From Fodinibacter luteus (lineage in GTDB: Bacteria > Actinomycetota > Actinomycetes > Actinomycetales > Dermatophilaceae), in assembly GCF_039541575.1 (NCBI RefSeq), contig NZ_BAABGM010000009.1, positions 1 to 50,360 on the forward strand: DNA of 50,360 bases, written 5' to 3'. Both the position numbers and the translations under genes were made by a program. Below the pieces are notes generated by a model that was given only the letters and a program-made list of their open reading frames with translations, did no database searches and was not told where the DNA came from. Shown here piece by piece: positions 6,298 through 13,625 of this stretch; position 1 is the stretch's first letter, and each line of letters opens with the position of its first letter.

Positions 6298-8573
6298 CGC
6301 CCTCCGCCCACCCCCGTCGCGGACCCGACCGTCGCCCTCCCGGACCACAGGTGGGTGGAGCGGCTGAACGGCACGGCGAGCTCGCTCACGTACCTGGCCC
6401 CCGTGTCATCGGCGAGCCACGGCAGCCGGTCCGCGTCCTCGACGACCACGCGGTCCGCCGCGTCGGAGAGCCGACCCAGCACGGCCTCCACCGCCAGCGG
6501 GCTCATCGTGCGCACGAGCAGGGCAGGCTCACCGGGCGCGAGACGAACTCGCACGGTCGCCGGCCAGCGGTGCGTCGCCGCGAGGCGCTGCCAACGGACG
6601 AACTGCTGGACACCCGTCGCTGCCCGGAGCTCTTCGACTGCGCTCTCGGAGAGCAGGGTTCGACGTGGGCGAGGGCCGGCACCGGTGGCTGGGGCGTGGC
6701 CGGACGACGACGGAGCCGGCACGCCTTCGTGCCGGGATGACACCGCCGCTCCGGCCTCGAAGCTGGCGGCCGGGGCAATGCGGCCGGAGGTCGACAGCAG
6801 CAGCTCGGTGACGCGGTCATCACGGGCCAGATCCGCGGAGGAGAAGGAGAACACCACGACGTCCTCCGACCGGCCCGGCAGTCGGACGACGGGCGATCCG
6901 GTCACCGGGTCGGTGCCCACCTGCGCCCCCGCCAGACCTTCCGCACCCTCGGTCGTGCCCCACAGCTCGACGACGTCGTCCACGAACGCCGGCGCGGCCA
7001 GCGCGTTGGGGTTGACCTCGCAGGGGCCGGCGAGCTCGATGAGGCGGAGGTGGCAGGCCGCGCTCAGGCCGTCGAGCTGCCGGCGCAGCCACCGGTAGAG
7101 GGGATCGGGTCGACCTCGGTCGCCACCCCACAGTGGCGCGAACCGACCGTAGAGCGGGGCCACCTCGTCGAACACCCCCCGGACCCGGGGCGACGGCCCG
7201 TCACCCGACTCCTCGAGGCCGACCATGAGGCAGCCGACCGGCGCGCGCGACAGGTCGGAGCCCGCCGAGCCCGACCCCGCCGAGCCCGACCCCGCAGCAC
7301 CGGGCGGCGGCGGCAGCCCACCCCCGGTTCGAACGGACCTGAACCGCAGCGCCGTCTCGGCCAGCGGCCGAGCCTCGCCGACCTGCGATCGCACCCCCGC
7401 TGCGAGCTGGCTGCGGAGCACGGCACCGGCCCCCGCCGGACCGCCCGGGGCCTCGTGGTCGGCGAGGGCGGCACCGAGCCGCTTCCGCACGTCCGGGCCC
7501 AACGTGACGCGCAGGCCGAGACCGAGATCGCAGCGAAGCACGGCCCGGGGCGGCGCGATGGTGACCCCCAGGCGCCGCGCCAGATCCCGCACGACCCCCT
7601 CGGCGGTGTCGACGACCGCGGCGACCGAGCGCGGCGTCATGAGCGTGAGCCCCCCCTCGATCTCGGCGGCGCAGCCACGGAGCGCGCCGACGGCCTCCCG
7701 CCACGCCTGCTGGTCCCCTCCGGTGAGCCGTTCACCGCACCGGTCGAGCGCTTCCCACGCGGTCGCGAAGCGCGTCGGCAGGTCCAGGCCCCCGACGAGC
7801 ACGCCCGCCTCGACGTAGGCCTCGAGCTGCGGCCTCACCACGGCGGTGTCCACCCCCAGGCGCCCCGCCAACCGGTCCACGAGGTCACCGAGCGTCTCCC
7901 CGCGGCTCGGCAGGAGGGGAACGACGACGTCGACCACCGGGTTCGGCTCGACGGCCCGGTCGACGACCCGACCGTCCCGGAGCCGCGTCGAGTACCTCCA
8001 ACGCCCATCGTCCTGGCGGGTCAGCGTGGCGTTGGCCCGCCACGGCTCGGACCACAGGTAGGGCGGCCGGGCCGCGAGGGAGCGCAGCACGAACTGGAAG
8101 GGCCGCAGGTCGGGCTGGACGAGGACGGTGCTCGACTGCCTCCGGACCGTGGTCTCGCCCGCCCACTCGGCCAGGGCCACGCCTGCCCAGAGGTCCGCCG
8201 GTTCGGTCCGGCCCACTGCTCGGGAGAGGTGACGGTAGAGGGCGCCGTACAGACGACGGTCCCGGGCCGCTGCCTTCCTCCGCCGTCGCCCCGGGACGGC
8301 TGCCGCACTCCGGGCCAGCTGCGGGTTCGCGATGACCAGGGCCTTCATGAACGCCTCGTCGCCGACGGTGACCTCCCGCAGCAGTCGGCGCTCACGCTCC
8401 ATCGCCCTCTCGTACGCAGCCACGAGGTCCCCGCTCACCGGCCCGTTCCCCGCCGTCAGGGCCAGGCTCGCCAGCGCGCTGTCGCCGAGGCCGTCCAGCC
8501 TGTCGATGGGGAAGGCGGCGGCCCGGAGCAGGGCCACCGGGGCGAAGTCGTGCTCGGCGGGCTCACACGCCAT
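6294..8573 (-). CDS. LanB-type dehydratase N-terminal protein (glutamylation domain)
   Basis: A 759-residue lantibiotic dehydratase N-terminal-domain protein without the fused elimination domain, which is encoded by the next gene. Typical features are the early FPIDRL segment, FMKALVIANPQLARS near residue 75, LRPFQFVLRSLAARPPYLW near residue 155, GPCEVNPNALAAP near residue 510 and RWQRLAATHRWPATVRVRL near residue 665. The likely reaction is glutamyl-tRNA-dependent activation of Ser/Thr in the precursor. A related group, the PEARL ligases, adds amino acids to peptide C-termini, and the CCW tail makes that a real alternative; the separate SpaB_C partner favours dehydration. A Gly/Ser linker from short DNA repeats sits near residue 435. 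It overlaps the tfuA stop by 11 bases. Confidence 0.87.
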   Translation of the reverse strand: MACEPAEHDFAPVALLRAAAFPIDRLDGLGDSALASLALTAGNGPVSGDLVAAYERAMERERRLLREVTVGDEAFMKALVIANPQLARSAAAVPGRRRRKAAARDRRLYGALYRHLSRAVGRTEPADLWAGVALAEWAGETTVRRQSSTVLVQPDLRPFQFVLRSLAARPPYLWSEPWRANATLTRQDDGRWRYSTRLRDGRVVDRAVEPNPVVDVVVPLLPSRGETLGDLVDRLAGRLGVDTAVVRPQLEAYVEAGVLVGGLDLPTRFATAWEALDRCGERLTGGDQQAWREAVGALRGCAAEIEGGLTLMTPRSVAAVVDTAEGVVRDLARRLGVTIAPPRAVLRCDLGLGLRVTLGPDVRKRLGAALADHEAPGGPAGAGAVLRSQLAAGVRSQVGEARPLAETALRFRSVRTGGGLPPPPGAAGSGSAGSGSAGSDLSRAPVGCLMVGLEESGDGPSPRVRGVFDEVAPLYGRFAPLWGGDRGRPDPLYRWLRRQLDGLSAACHLRLIELAGPCEVNPNALAAPAFVDDVVELWGTTEGAEGLAGAQVGTDPVTGSPVVRLPGRSEDVVVFSFSSADLARDDRVTELLLSTSGRIAPAASFEAGAAVSSRHEGVPAPSSSGHAPATGAGPRPRRTLLSESAVEELRAATGVQQFVRWQRLAATHRWPATVRVRLAPGEPALLVRTMSPLAVEAVLGRLSDAADRVVVEDADRLPWLADDTGARYVSELAVPFSRSTHLWSGRATVGSATGVGGGR

Positions 8574-9669
8574 ACCGCGCCCACAGCCGCGCCGTGGCGA
8601 GTCGGGCCTGCTCCACCGCCCCGAGGTCGACCTCTGCGGCGAGGTGCTCCTGCAGCGCCTCGATGAGGGCGGCGTCGCGCATCAGGTCGGCGAACGCCTC
8701 CCTCGTCAGACCGGCCGTCCGCAGCCACTCCAGGGTCGTCTCCTCGTCGTCGAGGTGGAAGGCGGCCCGGAAGGCGTCGGCCGCCCGCTGCACGTCCTCC
8801 GCGCCGAGCTCCACCCCCGCTCGGGAGGCCTCGCGCCGGGCCAGGATCCGCAACAACGTCTTCTTGCGGGCCACGTCGCTCGTCTCCCCGACGGGGTGCT
8901 CGGCGTCGCCGGCCTCGACGTCCACGGCGCTGAGGAGGTCCGCGAGGAACACCGTGCGCTCCACCCGCCACCCCGGTGGGGGGTGGACGGCCCCCGCGCC
9001 GGCACCGTCCGCGGCGGCCGCCGCGGCATCCGAGGCCATCGCGTCGAGCATGGCCCGGGCATCCCGCTCCTTCAAGGACGCCCCCTGCCGGGCGAGGAAG
9101 CTCTCGAGACGCCGCACCTGCGACGGGTCGGCCCCCAGTTCCGGCGCAACTCGCAGGAGGTCCGCGAACGAGCGGTCCGGGTAGTGCAGGGACTTCGCCC
9201 GATCGACGAGCCGCTGGGCCAGCGACGGCGGGACGACCGCCTCGTCGACGGCACGGGCCAGGGCGTCACGGATGTTGACCATGGCGTCGGAGATCGCCCG
9301 GTACCCGAACTCCGCCGGGGCGTGGGCCACGGCCACCTCGTCGTCGTCCTCGATCAGCCCACTGGCGTACCACTCGTAGACTCGCCCAACGCCGACCATG
9401 CCGAACGGGTGCAGCTCGGCTGCGCGCAGCGCTCCCATGCTCGCCGCTCCGTAGACCCTCACGCCACGTTCCAGGGCGAGGAGCACCTCCTTGTGCCAGA
9501 TCGAGGGGACGAACTGGAAGAAGCCGTCGACGATGCCGATCGCGGTCGCGCCACGGTCGATCGCGCGGAGCACGTCCCCCTGCTCCGCCGGCGGGTGGTA
9601 CTCGGCGTCGAGGTGCGCGCGCGCCCGCTCCGCGCTCAGCGTGGGGCCGAGGAAGACGTGGGTGCTCAC
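8563..9669 (-). CDS. tfuA: TfuA-like protein
   Basis: A 368-residue TfuA-family protein. The N-terminal 215 residues carry the family core: FLGPTLSAERA, GATAIGIVDGFFQFVPSIWHKEVLLAL and VYGAASMGALRAAEL. TfuA partners of YcaO enzymes are known to release sulfur from thiocarboxylated ThiS for peptide thioamidation, for example in methyl-CoM reductase. The C-terminal half (about 216-368) is a charged helical extension not needed for the core and may recognise the precursor. The GTG start overlaps the YcaO stop (GTGA); the upstream in-frame extension is Arg/Pro-rich shadow. Presence with YcaO is the strongest indication of thioamides in the product. Confidence 0.9.
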   Translation of the reverse strand: MSTHVFLGPTLSAERARAHLDAEYHPPAEQGDVLRAIDRGATAIGIVDGFFQFVPSIWHKEVLLALERGVRVYGAASMGALRAAELHPFGMVGVGRVYEWYASGLIEDDDEVAVAHAPAEFGYRAISDAMVNIRDALARAVDEAVVPPSLAQRLVDRAKSLHYPDRSFADLLRVAPELGADPSQVRRLESFLARQGASLKERDARAMLDAMASDAAAAAADGAGAGAVHPPPGWRVERTVFLADLLSAVDVEAGDAEHPVGETSDVARKKTLLRILARREASRAGVELGAEDVQRAADAFRAAFHLDDEETTLEWLRTAGLTREAFADLMRDAALIEALQEHLAAEVDLGAVEQARLATARLWARYGV

Positions 9670-10925
9670 GGCTGCCGTGCCAGCGCTCGGGGACCCGGCC
9701 GGTAGGACGGCGACTCCACCGGCCCCTCGAGGTCGAGGGCCAGGACCCGGACGACCGAGACCGGCAGGTCGTCGCGGGAGAGGTCGACGACGACGACCTC
9801 GCCCAGCCCCGCGTCCGCGAGCGCGTCGAGGCACAGGGACAGGTCCTCGTCGACCGACCCCGCCGACGGCAGAACCGGTTCGGTGAACGACGCTCGCCCG
9901 CTCCAGCTGCGGGCCATCTCGCGGTACGTACGGATCGCCTGGGGCGACTGGAACGCCCGGTAGCGCTCACGGGTCAGGTCGTCACGGGCACCCGAGATGA
10001 CCGTGAGCCGGCTCTGGGCCGCCTCGGTGAGGGCTCGGGTGAGCGCGACGCCGGGGTCGGGGTGGCAGCCGGCACCGAAGGCGGCCGGGTACGGCGCGAT
10101 GAGGGGGTCGGCCTGCCGGTCGAGGACGATGACCCGGTAGCACGGCAGCGGCAGGTCGCTCGTGACGTCCCACACGAGGACGTCGATGTCCGCGGCGTCG
10201 AACCGGTCCAGCAGCTCGCGGCACGAGGGGTCGCTCACGGTGGCCGGGTCGAGCTCGGTGGCGCGTCGCTCGTCCCAGGGACGGTGCTCCCACAGGGCAC
10301 ACGCGTCGCGCTCCACGGCCTCGCACAGCGCATGGAGCGTCGCCTCCCCGATGGTGTTGCCGGCTGCGAGCCCGTTCGTGCTGCACACGAAGCAGCCACT
10401 GCCCGGGACACGAGGCAGGCAGGCGTTGGCGTGCACGAGCTCGTAGGGCACCCACACCGGCTCTCCGCCCGGCAGCGACCGCCCGAGCGTCCAGGGAATG
10501 GGCTGCCACGGGGTGTAGGTCGTCGTGCGGGAGAGCGGGAGCCGCTCGGGGTCCACCGAAGGAAGGGTGCGGCGCAGGTGCTCGTAGCTCTCGAGCCGCA
10601 CCAGGCAGTCGTTGAACTCGGCGTGGTGGGCTTCGAGGGACTCCCCGACAGCCGAGGCCTTGGCCGCGTCGATGTCCAGGCCCTTGCCCTGCGAGACCGA
10701 CAGCGAGCGCGCGTTGGGCCGCACGGCGACCGCGACCGGGATGCCGACGCGGTCCAGGCCGGTGATGTTGGCGACGCGGGTGATCCCGACCCGCTCGAGG
10801 TGGGGAGCGAGCCGTTCCAGGGTCTGCGCGGGATGCACGGACCGCCTCGACCCGTGCACGTAGCCCCCACCCGTGGGAGCCGGGGAACGGGGCGGGCCCG
10901 ACACACCCGAGCCCGACGGCGTCAC
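9666..10925 (-). CDS. YcaO-domain protein (thioamide or azoline synthetase)
   Basis: A YcaO enzyme of about 419 residues; these use ATP to activate peptide amide bonds. Family segments are ITRVANITGLDRVGIPVAVAVRPN, SLSVSQGKGLDIDAAKASAVGESLE, the STNGLAAGNTIGEATLHALCEAVERDA ATP/Mg region, and GAGCHPDPGVALTRALTEAAQSR. The C-terminus lacks the PxPxP ending common in azoline-forming cyclodehydratases, which together with the adjacent TfuA favours backbone thioamidation. The start is uncertain: GTG at 10925 lies 20 bases after the previous gene, with GTG at 10904 as an alternative; neither has a strong ribosome site. It is fourth from the end of a tightly coupled operon. Confidence 0.92.
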   Translation of the reverse strand: MTPSGSGVSGPPRSPAPTGGGYVHGSRRSVHPAQTLERLAPHLERVGITRVANITGLDRVGIPVAVAVRPNARSLSVSQGKGLDIDAAKASAVGESLEAHHAEFNDCLVRLESYEHLRRTLPSVDPERLPLSRTTTYTPWQPIPWTLGRSLPGGEPVWVPYELVHANACLPRVPGSGCFVCSTNGLAAGNTIGEATLHALCEAVERDACALWEHRPWDERRATELDPATVSDPSCRELLDRFDAADIDVLVWDVTSDLPLPCYRVIVLDRQADPLIAPYPAAFGAGCHPDPGVALTRALTEAAQSRLTVISGARDDLTRERYRAFQSPQAIRTYREMARSWSGRASFTEPVLPSAGSVDEDLSLCLDALADAGLGEVVVVDLSRDDLPVSVVRVLALDLEGPVESPSYRPGPRALARQP

Positions 10926-10945
10926 TCGGTGGGAGCGGGTGGCAG

Positions 10946-11869
10946 TCAATTGATCTTGATGTTCTTGAAGTGCCGGGCCTCGGTGTCCGTCTCCTGGATC
11001 CGGGTCCGCCCGTGGAAGAACCGCCAGTTGTCCCAGACGAGCAGCTCGGCGCGTCGCCACGACACCCCGGTCATGAGGTCGGGGTCGTACATCGACTCGA
11101 GGAGCCGGACGAGGGTCTCGTTGAGCTCCCCGGCGGTGAGCGATCCCCTCGGGCCGACGTAGCGCCACCAGAGCAGGTCGTCACCGAAGTCGCGGAAGGA
11201 GAAGACGGGACGGCCACCCCGCCAGGACAGGAACGGCGGGCTCTCGGGGAACTGGCTGAAGTGGGCGTGCTGCAGCATCTCCGCCTGCGTCCTCGTCAGC
11301 CTGTCGTGCACGGCGGTCATGGGCACGAACACGGTTTGGCCGCCGGTGTCCGGTGGCGAGGGCTCGACGCAGTGCAGGGCGATGTAGCGCGGTTGTCGCT
11401 GGACCGGCCGGACGCAGACCTCGGCGTGGAGGGTCAGCTCGTTGCTGCTGATGAGCGCCAGCGCGTAGTCGGAGGTGACGTCCGTCCGCTCCCGCCGCAG
11501 GTTGAAGACCAGGCCGTCGTCGACCTGGTGCTGCAGCTTCGGACTCGTCTCGTGGACCATGACCGTGCCGAGGCGCCGGCCGAAGGTGACGAGCTCGTCG
11601 TTCGTGAGCAGCCGGTCGAGCCGCACCTTCGCGATGCCGTCGTCCCGGAGCCGCTGCTCGACCTCGCCGGTACGGTCCGGCAGCTCGTCGGCCGCGAGCT
11701 CCGCGACGAGGATGCCGTCCGGTTCGGGCAGCCAGTCGGACCGCGTCAGCGAGCGCTCTCGCATGCGAACGTGCGGGTGGTGCGCCTGCTCGACGAACAG
11801 ACCACCCAGCACGGTCGGCATGGTGGCGAGGTCGGCCACCTCCGTCACCGTCGGACCCATGGTGCTCAC
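10946..11869 (-). CDS. TauD/clavaminate synthase-like Fe(II)/2-oxoglutarate dioxygenase
   Basis: A 307-residue TauD-type oxygenase. The iron ligands are visible as His148-x-Glu150 (LTLHAEV) and His286 (WRFFHGRTR), with Arg288 and Arg290 nearby as candidates for 2-oxoglutarate binding. It has the family's WDN segment before the distal His and GQTVFVPM between. It most likely hydroxylates or desaturates a residue of the peptide. The GTG start overlaps the stop of the MBL-fold gene (GTGA); an ATG three codons later is possible. Glu in place of Asp in the facial triad is normal for clavaminate-synthase-like members. Substrate is inferred from context only. Confidence 0.88.
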   Translation of the reverse strand: MSTMGPTVTEVADLATMPTVLGGLFVEQAHHPHVRMRERSLTRSDWLPEPDGILVAELAADELPDRTGEVEQRLRDDGIAKVRLDRLLTNDELVTFGRRLGTVMVHETSPKLQHQVDDGLVFNLRRERTDVTSDYALALISSNELTLHAEVCVRPVQRQPRYIALHCVEPSPPDTGGQTVFVPMTAVHDRLTRTQAEMLQHAHFSQFPESPPFLSWRGGRPVFSFRDFGDDLLWWRYVGPRGSLTAGELNETLVRLLESMYDPDLMTGVSWRRAELLVWDNWRFFHGRTRIQETDTEARHFKNIKIN

Positions 11870-13404
11870 CCCAACATCCCAGCCAGCTCGGCAGTCGGAA
11901 CCTGTTCCCGGAACGGCCACGCGTGGCCCGGGACCCGGACGACGTCACGCCCCGACGACACCCGGCGGATCGAGTCCCCGGGGCGCAGCAGCGCGACACG
12001 GACCGGGCTGCCCAGCAGCCCGCACGGCATCTCGGTGCGGTTGCGGGCGGCGACGATGACCCGCTCCGGGAGCGGGTCGAAGCCGTTGGCCTCCTGCACC
12101 AGCTCGTCGAGCCGGGGGCCGAGACCGATCCGCCAGTACCAGGGAGCCCCGCCGTCGGCGTACGGGACCACGGTCGACGCGCCCCACGTCTCGGCCACGT
12201 CGATGGCCTCGTCGGCCGTGGTCATGAGGCGCTGGCGCACGCCCCACAGGTGCCGCGGCACGAGCAGGATGGAGCGTGCGACAGATGTGAAGAGCAGCTG
12301 CACCGGGTACGTCAGCCACCCGCGGTACCCGGTGAAGAGGACGTCCGGCGTGCCCACCTCCTGACGGGCCCGGGCAGCCACCTCACGCACGTCGCCGCTG
12401 CCGTCACGGCCCGAGTCGGCGAGGAAGGCGGCCGAGAAGTCGGGAGTACGGACGAAGTAGGTGTTGCCGTGGTTGCGGATGCCGGGGTGCAGCTGCTCGG
12501 AGTCCGTCGCCTGCTCCCCGTGGAAGGGCAGGGCCACGACGTCGATGTCACCCACCCGGACCGACTCCCACCAGTCCAGCTCCACGACGTCGGTGAAGCC
12601 GAGCTCGCGGAGCCGCTCGGCCATCCCGACCGTCATGATCGTCTCCCGTTCGACGCGAGGGACGATGACGCGGGTCGAGGGGTGGAACTGCAGGAGGGTC
12701 GACGGGACGAAGTGGTCCGGGTGCGAGTGGGTGATCGCGACCGCGTCGACGCGTCCGACGTCTCGCAGCCGCAGGGGTCGGTACCCGGGCGGGTCCGCGG
12801 GGTCGGACGCCGCGAACCAGGGGTCGACGACCACGGCGGACGTCCGCGACCGCACGACGACGGTGTTGTGCCCGACGAACGTGAGGTCGGATGCCGTGAC
12901 GTCCGGGTGCGGGGCCGACTCGACGTCGGCGTCCTCGAGCATCCCGGCCTGCTCGAGCGCCGCGACGAGTCCGGCGGTCGGGCCGGTCACTCGCGCGCGG
13001 TCGACGCCGTCGCCGGCGAGCGCCGACACGAGCTCGTGCAGCCGTGGCCAGTCACCGACGTCGAAACGGCCCTGCAGCCCGCCCTCGCCGCTCGTCGGGA
13101 CGAGGGCCAGCTCGCTGGGTGGAGCGAGCGCGACCTCGGGGTGGAGGACGCTGTCGTGCACGCGCCAGTGCCGCTGCACCACCTCCGCGACCTCGGCGAA
13201 GGCCGCCGAATCGACCGCCTGGGCGAGCAGCCTCGGCCCCGCCTCGACCAGGCCCTCGAACCCGTGCCGCTCGACGTGGTCCAGCACCGGTGCGTAGACG
13301 CGCTGGACGTTCTCGTCGGGACGGCGACCCACCGGGCTGCCGAACACCGTCCGGTCGGCGTAGCCGACGTCCACGCGCACGTCGGACCGCAAGCGTCGCA
13401 CCAC
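11866..13404 (-). CDS. metallo-beta-lactamase-fold hydrolase with novel N-terminal domain
   Basis: A 512-residue protein. Residues 174-450 form an MBL/UlaG-like fold: FVGHNTVVV, VDPWF, the metal motif His226-Ser-His-Pro-Asp-His231, FHGEQ, and a later FLADSGRDGSG. The first 170 residues (FGSPVGRRPDENVQRVYAPV...) form a separate helical domain I do not recognise. A tail of about 60 residues follows the MBL core. Lacking a signal peptide, it is cytoplasmic. As first gene of the six-gene operon it may process the peptide, open a ring or act as an oxygen-dependent enzyme like some MBL-fold RiPP proteins. GTG start with GGGAGGGGGA directly upstream; a second GTG follows immediately. Confidence 0.82.
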   Translation of the reverse strand: MVRRLRSDVRVDVGYADRTVFGSPVGRRPDENVQRVYAPVLDHVERHGFEGLVEAGPRLLAQAVDSAAFAEVAEVVQRHWRVHDSVLHPEVALAPPSELALVPTSGEGGLQGRFDVGDWPRLHELVSALAGDGVDRARVTGPTAGLVAALEQAGMLEDADVESAPHPDVTASDLTFVGHNTVVVRSRTSAVVVDPWFAASDPADPPGYRPLRLRDVGRVDAVAITHSHPDHFVPSTLLQFHPSTRVIVPRVERETIMTVGMAERLRELGFTDVVELDWWESVRVGDIDVVALPFHGEQATDSEQLHPGIRNHGNTYFVRTPDFSAAFLADSGRDGSGDVREVAARARQEVGTPDVLFTGYRGWLTYPVQLLFTSVARSILLVPRHLWGVRQRLMTTADEAIDVAETWGASTVVPYADGGAPWYWRIGLGPRLDELVQEANGFDPLPERVIVAARNRTEMPCGLLGSPVRVALLRPGDSIRRVSSGRDVVRVPGHAWPFREQVPTAELAGMLG

Positions 13405-13439
13405 TCCCCCTCCCAGACGAGCCCCGTTTCCACGGGCCG

Positions 13440-13477
13440 GGTCCGGACATCTTCCAGCGCGCGGGAGACGCGGTCAA
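13440..13477 (-). promoter_or_regulatory. candidate promoter of the minus-strand biosynthetic operon
   Basis: On the minus strand, TTGACCGCGTC (complement of 13467-13477) lies 73 bases before the operon's GTG. It matches exactly the element 68 bases before the precursor ATG. A weak -10 (GAAGAT) sits 17 bases downstream. The two start regions also share a GGGAGGGG-type ribosome site followed by AGTGG. This suggests precursor and enzymes are co-regulated, perhaps by a regulator outside the window, since none is visible in the cluster. Confidence 0.45.
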
Positions 13478-13562
13478 GGACCGGTTCGCTGGGGATGACG
13501 TGTGTTGGCACCGGCGCTACAGTGCCGGGAACGCAGTCGGTGCACGTTCATCGGGGGGTGCC

Positions 13563-13625
13563 ATGGCCAGCAGCACCTGGGTCACGACGGAGGGTCATCC
13601 GGGCCTGCCACGAGGCCCTCTGTGA
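13563..13625 (+). CDS. 20-residue mini-ORF coupled to the halogenase fusion
   Basis: ATG with GGGGGG four bases upstream opens a 20-codon frame, MASSTWVTTEGHPGLPRGPL, whose TGA overlaps the GTG of the fusion gene (GTGA). The arrangement looks like a translational-coupling leader ORF. It also contains a Trp flanked by Ser and Thr, residues the cluster's enzymes should modify, so a mini-substrate is conceivable but speculative, as it lacks a leader. Both readings need expression evidence. Confidence 0.3.
   Translation: MASSTWVTTEGHPGLPRGPL

Noticed and set aside
7050..8666. Long plus-strand frame opposite the LanB gene
   Set aside because: Shadow frame; the minus-strand LanB reading has family motifs throughout.
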